NCBI RefSeq assembly: GCF_002240415.1 | Contig: NZ_CP020028.1 | Span: 4,427,501-4,491,500 of the forward strand | DNA from: Paenibacillus kribbensis | GTDB taxonomy: Bacteria; Bacillota; Bacilli; Paenibacillales; Paenibacillaceae | DNA: 64,000 nucleotides | Reading direction: 5' to 3' | Part shown: positions 36,552 to 44,461 of the stretch, one piece after another | How positions within the stretch are numbered: position 1 is the first letter of the stretch | How the letters are laid out: each line of letters starts with the position of its first letter | Made by a program: the position numbers and the translations under genes | Notes under the pieces: generated by a model | Database searches by the model: none | What the model saw: only the letters and a program-made list of their open reading frames with translations | Told to the model about the DNA's origin: nothing

Positions 36552-36648
36552 CTAATCTAAAATATCGATATGGACATTTCTAATTTGCTTTGGTGCCCAA
36601 GTCTTATTATAGTCGTAATAGTTACGTTCTGTCCTAATCATGATACTT
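36552..36648 (-). pseudogene. 3' end of a lost polymorphic toxin gene
   Basis: The minus strand reads ESIMIRTERNYYDYNKTWAP, then KQIRNVHIDILD and a TAG, twelve bases before the Imm8-like start codon. Toxin-immunity gene pairs have exactly this spacing, and the AGGAGG ribosome site of the immunity gene lies in the gap. The toxin frame is cut off at about 36650, where an unrelated fragment begins. The toxin family is not recognised from 30 residues; assignment as a toxin rests on position. Confidence 0.6.
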
Positions 36649-36649
36649 T

Positions 36650-36770
36650 CTTGTTCGATTACGACTTAGAGAAATTCTTGAAGAAGGAGGTATTAGTCAA
36701 CGGGAATTGGCTCGTAGAATGAACATCCGTCCAAGTACGGTTAGCCATCTTTGCTCCGATAAAGTTAATG
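36650..36770 (+). pseudogene. XRE-type HTH regulator fragment
   Basis: The plus strand encodes LVRLRLREILEEGG, ISQRELARRM and NIRPSTVSHLCSDKVNE, a Cro/C1-type helix-turn-helix with recognition helix PSTVSHLCS. There is no start codon (a CTT stands where relatives have ATG) and the expected C-terminal half is replaced by other sequence at about 36770. This is a small-regulator remnant of the kind carried on mobile elements. Confidence 0.65.
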
Positions 36771-36838
36771 AAGAAGTCCCAATATACGTCTGTAAAGTCA
36801 ATGACAATACGGTCAATGGATACAGTGACCCCTTTCAT
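36771..36838 (-). pseudogene. 5' end of a Rep-type replication initiation gene
   Basis: An ATG at 36838, after a GAGGGTGG ribosome site, opens MKGVTVSIDRIVIDFTDVYW. This resembles the start of Rep_trans-type initiation proteins of plasmids and integrative elements. The frame is interrupted after about 23 codons by the XRE fragment read from the other strand. The Rep identity is from memory of the family N-terminus and is tentative. Confidence 0.45.
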
Positions 36839-37075
36839 GTGTCCACCCTCTCTCGAATTTTTTCATGAATTTCGGGCTTAATTAGAGGGCAAGGCGGCTA
36901 GCCTTTAACACATGACCTTCCCATTATTAGTAAACTCTCAGTAGGTTTCTGACAATCTTTATGGTCGGTATACCTCACTCAAAAGTTGCATCATGTTCCT
37001 TTCACCCGATCTATCGCTCTATGTGTGTACAAAGTTGCAAACATATTTGAAAAAAACGCAATAAAACGAAGATAA

Positions 37076-37121
37076 CAAAAAAACAGGTCAATTATGGTAG
37101 TATCTGACCATAATTGGCCTG
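37076..37121 (-). terminator. Terminator after the second immunity gene
   Basis: CAGG.CAATTATGGT pairs with ACCATAATTG.CCTG around an eight-base loop and is followed on the minus strand by eight T. It is about 190 bases beyond the stop of the gene at 37312-37710. Confidence 0.75.
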
Positions 37122-37311
37122 CTTCATGTAACGCTAATGCGTTAAATTAGGTATACTTTTTACAAACATTATGTGCGTACATTTCAAATCATGAAATTTT
37201 CCTACAGGTAGAACAAAGGTTATGTTGGTAATGATGAGGTAAAGTGGTTCATTCGGCACTGGGTAGCCCCATTGAGTCTGTAAAGAGATTACACAAAAAT
37301 CTTTATAGACC

Positions 37312-37710
37312 TTATACAATGACGTTAAAAGGTGCATGACCTGTTTCAGCATTCCTTAATAATGTTGGTTTTCTAAAACGTAAACTAGTTTCCAATTTGA
37401 ATATAGCGGTATCTCCTTCCATCTCCATAAAAGATATATTAATCCATATGGGAGCTTTCGGAAAAAGCCCTCCTAAAACCCCAACAACATCTTCTAATAG
37501 TAGTTTTTTACCACCAATATTCTCTTTAGATAACACAAGACGTTTCATCATTTCATCGCCACCATCTAACATTTTCCCATGTTCCTCCATAGGCTCTATA
37601 ACAAATTTAACTATATCGCTTGAAATTTTCCTAGCTTCTTTTATCTTATCAACTGCTTTAGATAAATTTGTTGAAAAAATTTCTTCATTCATTTGAGTAA
37701 CTTTAATCAA
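37312..37710 (-). CDS. Probable immunity protein of the displaced toxin module
   Basis: The 132-residue cytoplasmic protein has an N-terminal helical half (MNEEIFSTNLSKAVDKIKEA), a low-charge middle and a C-terminal beta-rich part (PIWINISFMEMEGDTAIFKLE). It matches no family I can name. It starts 13 bases after the toxin-like gene upstream, with an AGGAGG site in the gap, which is the standard toxin-immunity arrangement. The AT-rich composition is shared with the toxin modules and unlike the flanking chromosome. Function is inferred from position only. Confidence 0.6.
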   Translation of the reverse strand: MIKVTQMNEEIFSTNLSKAVDKIKEARKISSDIVKFVIEPMEEHGKMLDGGDEMMKRLVLSKENIGGKKLLLEDVVGVLGGLFPKAPIWINISFMEMEGDTAIFKLETSLRFRKPTLLRNAETGHAPFNVIV

Positions 37711-37723
37711 AATATCTCCTCCT

Positions 37724-38245
37724 TTATTTCAATTTAGTTGATTGTATTTTCTTTAATTTTCCTAAATCAACATAACCGTTGCTCGTTAGTTCTAATTGAT
37801 ATGTTTCTAACCAAGCGTTTTCTGTCTTTATTCCAGCACTATTAAATATTTGCTCATAGTTTTTAGCTTGCTCAGCTGTTGGAGTATAGTGTCCTGATTC
37901 ATTTGTTATTTTTCTAACATTTCCATTAGCATCGACTTTTAGTTTTCCAGCAGCTTGAACATTAGCTCCATTAGCTAAATGAGAATGTCCTCGTCCAACC
38001 TTTAAGTTACCATTTACATCAATGATGAAGTCAACTTCTTTAATTCCATCTCGAATCCTAACTTGACCATTCTCCAAAACATATTCAAAAGTCTTTCCTT
38101 GCTGAATCTCATTTGGATATCTGTTTTGAATTATTTGAACTGGTTGTTTAGATACCGAGCCAACACCATCACCCGTCCCCTCAGGAAGCTTACTTGTATT
38201 CGGTAATTTAGGACTTTTATTAACAGAGCCTGTCCTACTAGACAT
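37724..38245 (-). CDS. Displaced C-terminal toxin module
   Basis: The 173-residue frame has a Ser/Pro/Gly-rich linker (residues 1-35), a beta-rich domain (TFEYVLENGQVRIRDGIKEVDF) and a C-terminal block GRGHSHLANGANVQAAGKL, then NVRKITNESGHYTPTAEQAK, with conserved His residues (GHSH, SGHY) of the kind seen in polymorphic-toxin C-termini. It lacks any secretion or spike domain. The ATG at 38245 has only a weak ribosome site. The frame is open further upstream, up to a TAA at 38333-38335, and is in phase with the preceding gene, so the two are probably one interrupted toxin gene. Activity unknown. Confidence 0.65.
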   Translation of the reverse strand: MSSRTGSVNKSPKLPNTSKLPEGTGDGVGSVSKQPVQIIQNRYPNEIQQGKTFEYVLENGQVRIRDGIKEVDFIIDVNGNLKVGRGHSHLANGANVQAAGKLKVDANGNVRKITNESGHYTPTAEQAKNYEQIFNSAGIKTENAWLETYQLELTSNGYVDLGKLKKIQSTKLK

Positions 38246-38332
38246 GCCACCTGGTACAATACCCAGACTTGGACGATTCCCCTGTCGTAATGTTGCAACA
38301 GATACAACCGAAGTAATTAGTTCAAACCCCGC

Positions 38333-38797
38333 TTACATAATCGCTTTTTCCATTGCGATCTTTTCACGGAACTCATTCAATGCCCTGTCTGATTCTATTT
38401 TATCGCTACTTGTAAGCTGATTGTACCACTGTTCAAATGTTTGCTTTTGTTTTCCCTTATAAAGATTTTCATATAAAGGACTTAAGGCATTTTTAGCCCA
38501 ATCTTTTTTACTCCTGTCTGTTTTATTATTAGCTGCAACTTCTAGCATAAAATCTACTTCGTTTTTTCCTTTAAGCTCCGTGTTTATCAGTTTAGGTGTA
38601 GGATCTTTTTTCATCAGAACCATTTCCATATAGGCTCTTTGTGCATTTGTCTCTGAGTTACTTTCGACTTTACTTGTTTGTGTTAATCGAGCAAACCAGG
38701 TTTCAAAATCTTTATTTGAACCATATTCATATAACCTTTCATAGTAACTGCGTAACCGTTCTTTTTCCTCTGCTAATCCCTTGTCTCCTTCTCGCAT
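38333..38797 (-). CDS. Helical toxin-linker fragment, in frame with the toxin after one stop
   Basis: The 154-residue product is charged and helical (EEKERLRSYYERLYEYGSNKD, FETWFARLTQTSKVES, later FEQWYNQLTSSDKIES: two copies of an FExWxxxLTxSxKxES repeat). It ends MEKAIM then TAA. Reading through that stop continues without a break (AGFELITSVVSVATLRQG) into the toxin frame at 37724-38245. The ATG at 38797 has an AGAAGG site six bases away, so translation is possible, but an upstream stop and the missing spike part suggest a displaced middle segment of a larger effector. Confidence 0.6.
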   Translation of the reverse strand: MREGDKGLAEEKERLRSYYERLYEYGSNKDFETWFARLTQTSKVESNSETNAQRAYMEMVLMKKDPTPKLINTELKGKNEVDFMLEVAANNKTDRSKKDWAKNALSPLYENLYKGKQKQTFEQWYNQLTSSDKIESDRALNEFREKIAMEKAIM

Positions 38798-38975
38798 TTC
38801 TTGCCTTCTTAATTCTTTAGCTTGCTGATAAAATTATGTAATCTGTTCTTTAGAGTATAAAATTCAAACTTTGTTGTGCGTACATCAAAAATGAAGAAAT
38901 CTTTACACAGTTACTACATGGGTTAGATTGTTACTGGTTGTATGATTGATTCACTCGTCCCCCCTCTCCAAAAAG

Positions 38976-39008
38976 AAACCTTGAAAGGCATAGAGCCAAT
39001 CAAGGTTT
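38976..39008 (-). terminator. Terminator after the first immunity gene
   Basis: AAACCTTGA pairs with TCAAGGTTT and a T-rich tail follows on the minus strand. It lies just beyond the stop at 39019 and separates the intact effector operon from the displaced modules. Confidence 0.7.
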
Positions 39009-39018
39009 TATACAGTAA

Positions 39019-39378
39019 TTAACCATTTTGGTGTTCTTTTTTCGCCAAATCAATCGCCACGGCTAATTTAATTTGGAATATTTTGCTCAACCGTTTTTGG
39101 AAATCCTTTAGATTAAAAGTTTCAATTATAGGAACTTCCGAAAGATTAACTCTGCTAATTTCAACTTTAGCAATTTTATCAAGGTCAACTAGAATAGTGA
39201 ATATATCTTCGCCTTGTTCGGGTGTCCAATTCAAAATGTATGCAGTTTTTACTTCTCCAAAAGTAGTTCTTAACACATCCAATATTGCTTTTGCTTTACC
39301 ATCTTGAGCCGAAATTATATTTGAACCTTCTAATTCCTTTCTGAAATCCTGTTCTTGTTTGCTTCCTATCAATTTCAT
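39019..39378 (-). CDS. Immunity protein coupled to the VgrG-toxin fusion
   Basis: The 119-residue cytoplasmic protein has alternating helices and strands (MKLIGSKQEQDFRKELEG, AKAILDVLRTTFGEVKTAYIL, IFTILVDLDKIAKVEIS). The family is not recognised. Its ATG overlaps the TGA of the toxin fusion as ATGA, so toxin and antidote are translationally coupled, the expected layout for a self-protection protein. A terminator follows directly. The role is inferred from position. Confidence 0.7.
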   Translation of the reverse strand: MKLIGSKQEQDFRKELEGSNIISAQDGKAKAILDVLRTTFGEVKTAYILNWTPEQGEDIFTILVDLDKIAKVEISRVNLSEVPIIETFNLKDFQKRLSKIFQIKLAVAIDLAKKEHQNG

Positions 39379-42300
39379 TTAATCACCCCCGGAGTAGCAG
39401 TAACTAGATTCCCATGCTTATCTGTTAATACTGTCATAATATTTGTAGGAGAATTACTAAACTTGTCAATACCTATGTTTGAGTTTAATGTAACTTCCCT
39501 TACATATCTAGCCTGTTTTTCAACTGTCCCATCTACTAACTTTATGTCTGAGTACAAAACTCTTGACACTGGAGTGTTCACAACTTCTTTACCTTGAAGA
39601 ATACCCTTTAGTTTGTCAGGCGTAATTGAGAATTGGGAAGCATTCTTTGAAGGATTAAAATGCCTATCTAAAACATGATTAAAACCTGCCCCCTCTTCTG
39701 CACTTCCATTTCTTAAGTTTACTCTTGACTGAACAATAGGAGGCATCCCTTTAATTTTTCCCGTCCCCTTAGTCCCAATATTAACTTCTTGTTCGAGTAT
39801 ATTTTTCGATTGCTGTTTCAATGGGACACTATCGGAAATTATTTCCTCGGTTATTTGTTTCTTGCTCGCCTGTGAGAAAAACTGTTTAAATTCTTCTGCA
39901 CTTGGGCCACGTCCTCCTCCTCGTCCATCAAATACAAAAGGACCTTCCGTCATGTTAGATAATGACATCCACTTTTGCTCTTCTTGAGATATACCTTCTT
40001 TATTCGATAAAATCAAAAAGTCGCCAGGATAACTTTTTTTCCAATCCTCATAATATTTAATATCAGGATCGCCATTTGCTGTGCGCACCACTCGATCTGC
40101 TGCCCAATAACTTCCTTCCGGTATATCAGGTCTGTAGTCTTCATTAACTGTTATATAAACATACGTTCCACGAATCCCCCACTTCTTTTTATCTTCCTCA
40201 GTAGGCTCTATCCTTTCCTGCACACTCATCTTTCCCCAAGGCTGCCTTGGAGGCTGTTCTATATTCTTGGGCTTCCAGCCCGCTCTTACTTCAAGCGGAA
40301 TTTTGTGATACTCCGTGTTCAGCTTGTCCATATTATGGGCTAGACTTTTCACTAGCTCCCCTAATGATCTGGAGCTGGCGACGTTGCGGGCTGCCGTCCA
40401 TACTTTGCCTCTGTAAGCAGCGGCGTAGCGTTGTCCGACGCCGTTCTTTTTATAAGCAGCTACCCGGCGGTTAAAGGCTGCGGCTTCCCGCGCCAGATTC
40501 CTTCCGCCCAGCACAGCCCAGCCTCCTGATGGCACGCCAGCCAGCATGGATAACCCTGCTGCCGCGTACTTCAAGGCACGGGCTGGCCCTCCCTTGGCAA
40601 CGTCGCGGCGAATGGAGGTGAGCTTGCTGCTCACTATCCGGGCAGGCGTTCCCAATACGGGAACCGTACCGATGATACTCAGCGCCTTCTGAGCTACGTT
40701 CAGTATCCCGCCCAGCAAATTTGCCTTGGGCGATGCAGGTGTGGCGGAGGAAGCACCTGCCTTCCCCGCCTGGCCACCACCTGAGCTTCCCCCGTTAGTT
40801 GAGCCCGCTCCAGATCCGCCAGTACTCTTCGGCGCATGGGCGGCCTGATACGCCTTGATCGACATTAGCGGCGGTTCTGGCACGGGTTCCAGATCAGCGA
40901 CGAAAACCGGACGCTTGATTATCCCATCCAGCTTCACTTGCGACGAACGAATATCCGTCTCTCCGTCTATCACCATACTGCTGCTGCCTGCTTGCAAATA
41001 AATGGCCTCGCCTGCCGCAATATTCAGTGTGTCCTCCGCGTGGATCGTTAGCCCCCGTTTGGCTGCAATTGACAGCGCATGGTCACTGTGTACCTGTATT
41101 CCCTTCGTATCAAGTGAAATATATACGCTATTCATTTTAGCCGATACCAGCAACTCTTGCGCGCTTAGCTTAACCAGCTTGTCATGAGGAGTGCCCCAGT
41201 ATTTAATGTCCGGATTGCTCAGCTCGGGTACAGGCTTGCCACTGCGCCTCACAGACCTGGCTGCAAAACCATCCGACTCCTGCAGGGTCGGGAACTGTAC
41301 CTGCACCATGTCTCCTTTTTCGGGCATCACATACCAGCCGCTATGGCCCTCTGCACTATAGCCTGTTGCATAGGGGAACCAGCATGCCTTTTCCCGTTCC
41401 TGTACAGCATCTATGGTGAGATGTACACGTACCTGATCCCGCTCAACTTCCAGTACCCGGCCCTCTAGAGAGGCCCCTCTCACTGAATGGTTCCAGATCG
41501 GCTTTTGCCGAATTTCATCTTCAGAAACCAGTGTATAGGTATGTAAAAACAACCCCCGGTCCATCCGGGACACGATATCCGCAACGAGCAGTTCCTTGTC
41601 TTGAAAAGAGAGTACATCTCCGGGGCGGAAATATCGTGCACTTTCCACAGTATAGGACGTACCATAGGAGGTGTTGGCTTCGTTATGGCGCATACCTGTT
41701 TGAATCCCCGGCTGTCTATGCCACAGGTCTGCTCCCCCAGGCAATGCTCTACCCATGAAGCCATCTACGCTGACAGCAGATAGCCACTCACTGCTGCTTG
41801 AATCACTCCAAAAATATTTTATTCCGTCGTCCACATGCCCCGATCCTGGAAGAGGGCCGCCGAGGATTGCTTCGGCTTCGTACACCGACGATGCTCCATA
41901 TGACAAACCGTCCCCGTCAGAAAAAGCTCCATCTGCGCCGACAAAACTTTTTCTTGAGTGATACGGGGCCTCATCCAGTGTTGCGGGTCGTCCCTCGGGA
42001 ATACCGAACCAGAACTTGGGGCCATCTGCGGCAGCCTCAGGCACAAGCACAGCTCCAAATCTGGAAGCCATCCTTTTCAAAAATGCCCAGTCTGTTTCTC
42101 TGTACTGCAATGTCAAAGCGCCCAGTCGGGTATCCCCGCTGACTGTATCGATCACATCTGCTCCTGTATAACCAGCAAGCACCTGCTTCAGCAGTTGCCC
42201 ATACGTCATGGTATGATCTTGAAAAGACCGGGTCACAGGCCTCACATCGAGTTGAATCGTATGCGATATGGCCTCTATCTGTACGTAATGAATACCGTGT

Positions 42301-42572
42301 ACCTGCTTTAGCGTGATACGCGTCATTTGTCCATGGAACAACGTACGCAGCCGCTGGCCATCCTTGTCCTTTTCGATGACTTCCACCGGTTCGGCTTCAC
42401 TCTCCAACTCCATAAACCGTTCCTGCTTTTCCTCCGGCACGATGCCACTCACTACCAAACGCACATGGTCGCCCAATCTGCGCTCGATGCGAATGTCCGT
42501 CATGGTTTGCAGCGGAACTTTACTCAGTAATTCCACATGACGGTAACCGGATGTTTCCTGCACCTTGTCCAT
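39375..42572 (-). CDS. VgrG-like spike fused to a C-terminal toxin
   Basis: A protein of about 1065 residues. The N-terminal ~350 are a phage gpD/VgrG hub (LRTLFHGQMTRITL, ETDWAFLKRMASRFGAVLVPE, SVRGASLEGRVLEVERDQVRVHL). An OB-fold block follows (CWFPYATGYSAEGHSGWYVM, ~400-440), then a beta-helix spike (~480-570: HSDHALSIAAKRGLTIHAED) and a Gly/Ser linker (~600-625). The last ~270 residues are toxin-like, ending in a His/Arg-rich domain (GFNHVLDRHFNPSKNASQFS, ARYVREVTLNS) reminiscent of small RNase toxins; that is tentative. ATG 42572 is preferred to GTG 42590. It overlaps the immunity gene (ATGA). Confidence 0.85.
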   Translation of the reverse strand: MDKVQETSGYRHVELLSKVPLQTMTDIRIERRLGDHVRLVVSGIVPEEKQERFMELESEAEPVEVIEKDKDGQRLRTLFHGQMTRITLKQVHGIHYVQIEAISHTIQLDVRPVTRSFQDHTMTYGQLLKQVLAGYTGADVIDTVSGDTRLGALTLQYRETDWAFLKRMASRFGAVLVPEAAADGPKFWFGIPEGRPATLDEAPYHSRKSFVGADGAFSDGDGLSYGASSVYEAEAILGGPLPGSGHVDDGIKYFWSDSSSSEWLSAVSVDGFMGRALPGGADLWHRQPGIQTGMRHNEANTSYGTSYTVESARYFRPGDVLSFQDKELLVADIVSRMDRGLFLHTYTLVSEDEIRQKPIWNHSVRGASLEGRVLEVERDQVRVHLTIDAVQEREKACWFPYATGYSAEGHSGWYVMPEKGDMVQVQFPTLQESDGFAARSVRRSGKPVPELSNPDIKYWGTPHDKLVKLSAQELLVSAKMNSVYISLDTKGIQVHSDHALSIAAKRGLTIHAEDTLNIAAGEAIYLQAGSSSMVIDGETDIRSSQVKLDGIIKRPVFVADLEPVPEPPLMSIKAYQAAHAPKSTGGSGAGSTNGGSSGGGQAGKAGASSATPASPKANLLGGILNVAQKALSIIGTVPVLGTPARIVSSKLTSIRRDVAKGGPARALKYAAAGLSMLAGVPSGGWAVLGGRNLAREAAAFNRRVAAYKKNGVGQRYAAAYRGKVWTAARNVASSRSLGELVKSLAHNMDKLNTEYHKIPLEVRAGWKPKNIEQPPRQPWGKMSVQERIEPTEEDKKKWGIRGTYVYITVNEDYRPDIPEGSYWAADRVVRTANGDPDIKYYEDWKKSYPGDFLILSNKEGISQEEQKWMSLSNMTEGPFVFDGRGGGRGPSAEEFKQFFSQASKKQITEEIISDSVPLKQQSKNILEQEVNIGTKGTGKIKGMPPIVQSRVNLRNGSAEEGAGFNHVLDRHFNPSKNASQFSITPDKLKGILQGKEVVNTPVSRVLYSDIKLVDGTVEKQARYVREVTLNSNIGIDKFSNSPTNIMTVLTDKHGNLVTATPGVIK

Positions 42573-42592
42573 TTGATGAGAAACCCCCACTA

Positions 42593-43021
42593 TCAGTCCA
42601 GATTCTGCCCGTCATTTTCAATCGTGATTGCTCCGCAATACAGGCAGGCATTGGTACAATGCTCCAGCAAGGCGGGCTGTCCCTCGACGAGCACATCCTG
42701 CTTGCCCCCAATCCAGGGTCGAAGAATAACTGGAACACAAGGCGCCTTCTTCACACCGAAAATGTCCACCATCTGGCTATTTTGCACCGCCGGATTCGCT
42801 GGGCTAAAACAATTACCAAACCCGGATATATGAACTCCCGGTTCGTGATCCCCCACATTCATCTGGGCCTTGTCCTTGATATAAACACCGTGGCTAAGCG
42901 GACGCTTGAGCCGGGTGGGTTGTGTACCGCAATTGCATTTCAAAATAGCCCCTGCAACCACATATCCTTTTTTTGCACCTGATCCGGCCTGAATGGTCAT
43001 GGATGCTTTTTCTTTTGCCAT
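42593..43021 (-). CDS. PAAR-like DUF4280 spike-tip protein
   Basis: The 142-residue protein contains Cys-rich turns (ILKCNCGTQPTRL near residue 30, CTNACLYCGAI near 125) and the DUF4280 core (NVGDHEPGVHISGFGNCFSP, VILRPWIGGKQDVLVEGQPAL). DUF4280 proteins are PAAR-like, proposed to cap the VgrG spike of contractile injection systems with a metal-stabilised tip. It sits between the two spike genes in a close-packed operon, with ribosome site CGGAGGAAG before ATG 43021. There is no signal peptide, so export would depend on the injection apparatus. Confidence 0.85.
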   Translation of the reverse strand: MAKEKASMTIQAGSGAKKGYVVAGAILKCNCGTQPTRLKRPLSHGVYIKDKAQMNVGDHEPGVHISGFGNCFSPANPAVQNSQMVDIFGVKKAPCVPVILRPWIGGKQDVLVEGQPALLEHCTNACLYCGAITIENDGQNLD

Positions 43022-43036
43022 GGTCTGCTTCCTCCG

Positions 43037-44461
43037 TCAATTCGTTTTGACTTCGCTGCCAACGACCGATGTGTCACCACCGAGTGTAATATGGCTGCTG
43101 CGGCTGGACAGGTTGATTTCCTGACCGGCGGAAATAGTCACCTTTTGCCCCGCTTCCATATGGATGTTGCCGCCTGCCGAAAAATGAATATCTTTGTTGC
43201 TCACCATATGTATACCGTCGCCTTGATTCAGCTTGATGAAAACAGCACCATCCTTGCCGGTGATTACCACCTCGTCCGGTGTCAAACGGATTTCCTTACC
43301 ATGTGGCGTCCGGAATATTTTTACGTCCGGCTGCTTCAAATGATTGTGACCACCATCCCCTCGATCCTGCCGGGCCGAGCTACTGGCGATACCCTCGTCA
43401 TCATGTTGGTTCGGGAAATAAATACGTACTTTATCCCCCAGCTCAGGCATCACATACCAGCCACTATGCCCCTCTGCACTATACCCTGTTGCATAAGGAA
43501 ACCAGTGGGCTGTATTTTTGTCCTGCTCCGGATCAATATCCAGATGTGCTTTAACCCGATCGCGTTCGACAGCGATCACTTTCCCCTCCAGAGACAGACC
43601 CGTCAGTTGCTCGTTATAATACGTTTTCTGTCGCAACCCCTTATGCGTCGTCAAGGTATATGTGTGCAGCAAGACTCCCTGGGTCATACGAGTTTGTGCC
43701 TCGTATACATATAGCGTTTTGCCACGGAATTGGATTTCATTGCCCAGTTCCAGCACCTGCTCTGTTTCAACGGTATAATCGAGAAAATCCTGCTCATCCA
43801 CCGAAGCTGTATCATTGCCTGCAAAGTAGCGATATGCCGAGATTCTTTTGCTTACCGTGTAATGATAATTGTCCAGTTGAACGGCTGTTCCGCTTTCCTC
43901 AATGCCAAAATAGAACTTTGGGGTATCAAATATGGCCGCGGGCATAAGGGAGGTATGGTAATAGGAAGCCAGTCGCTTGAGAAAAGCCCAATCAGTCTCG
44001 CGGTACTGCACCCACATCCGCCCGATCGACGCTCCCCCGGTGGCCGAATCCATGATGTCCAAGCTAGGATAAAGAAGCGAAATACGACGCAGCAGTTCAT
44101 CCACCTTCATATTTTTGTCCTGAAAAGAACGGCTTTGGGGCCGTACATCCAGCCTGTAGGTATGCGACACAGCCTCTACCTCCAGGTAGTACACATCTCG
44201 TACCGCCTTCACTTCAATCGCCAGCACTGTTCCGCTAAACAAGGGAACCTCCGTGCCATCCTCTGCCAGCTGTGAGATTCCGACAGGTGAGTCAAATTGG
44301 GTCATATCCACATACGTGTCCTTTAGTTCCTCAGGCACGACAGCGGTAAAACGAAGCCGGGTATGGTCATTCAGACGCTTGACCAGATAAAGCTCCTGTA
44401 CATTAACAAGCTGATAAGGCGTGATTTTGAGATTAGAATAGGTGGTGCTTATCTGCTCCAT
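43037..44461 (-). CDS. VgrG-like contractile-injection spike protein
   Basis: The 474-residue protein has the gp27/gp5 layout of VgrG or Pvc8: hub domain (residues 1-300, with SVRDVYYLEVEAVSHTYRL-like and ETDWAFLKRLASYYHTSLMP blocks), OB-fold (HWFPYATGYSAEGHSGWYVMP, ~330-350) and a C-terminal beta-helix (ITGKDGAVFIKLNQGDGIHM through INLSSRSSHITLGGD). No toxin is attached. It is a paralogue of the hub of the 1065-residue fusion; the OB segment is almost identical. Its ATG overlaps the dcrB-like gene by 13 bases, after AAGGAGG. Confidence 0.88.
   Translation of the reverse strand: MEQISTTYSNLKITPYQLVNVQELYLVKRLNDHTRLRFTAVVPEELKDTYVDMTQFDSPVGISQLAEDGTEVPLFSGTVLAIEVKAVRDVYYLEVEAVSHTYRLDVRPQSRSFQDKNMKVDELLRRISLLYPSLDIMDSATGGASIGRMWVQYRETDWAFLKRLASYYHTSLMPAAIFDTPKFYFGIEESGTAVQLDNYHYTVSKRISAYRYFAGNDTASVDEQDFLDYTVETEQVLELGNEIQFRGKTLYVYEAQTRMTQGVLLHTYTLTTHKGLRQKTYYNEQLTGLSLEGKVIAVERDRVKAHLDIDPEQDKNTAHWFPYATGYSAEGHSGWYVMPELGDKVRIYFPNQHDDEGIASSSARQDRGDGGHNHLKQPDVKIFRTPHGKEIRLTPDEVVITGKDGAVFIKLNQGDGIHMVSNKDIHFSAGGNIHMEAGQKVTISAGQEINLSSRSSHITLGGDTSVVGSEVKTN

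Larger units (their letters stand above)
36540..37133. other. Recombination scar: three gene remnants
   Basis: This 594-base stretch contains a toxin 3' end (36552-36648), an XRE regulator fragment (36650-36770) and the first ~23 codons of a rep-like gene (36771-36838), directly abutting each other, then AT-rich sequence with a terminator (37076-37121). No intact gene is present. Confidence 0.7.

Noticed and set aside
37134..37352. 72-codon minus-strand frame after the second immunity gene
   Set aside because: It overlaps the end of the immunity gene by about 40 bases in another frame, lacks a ribosome site, and resembles no protein. A small real gene cannot be fully excluded.
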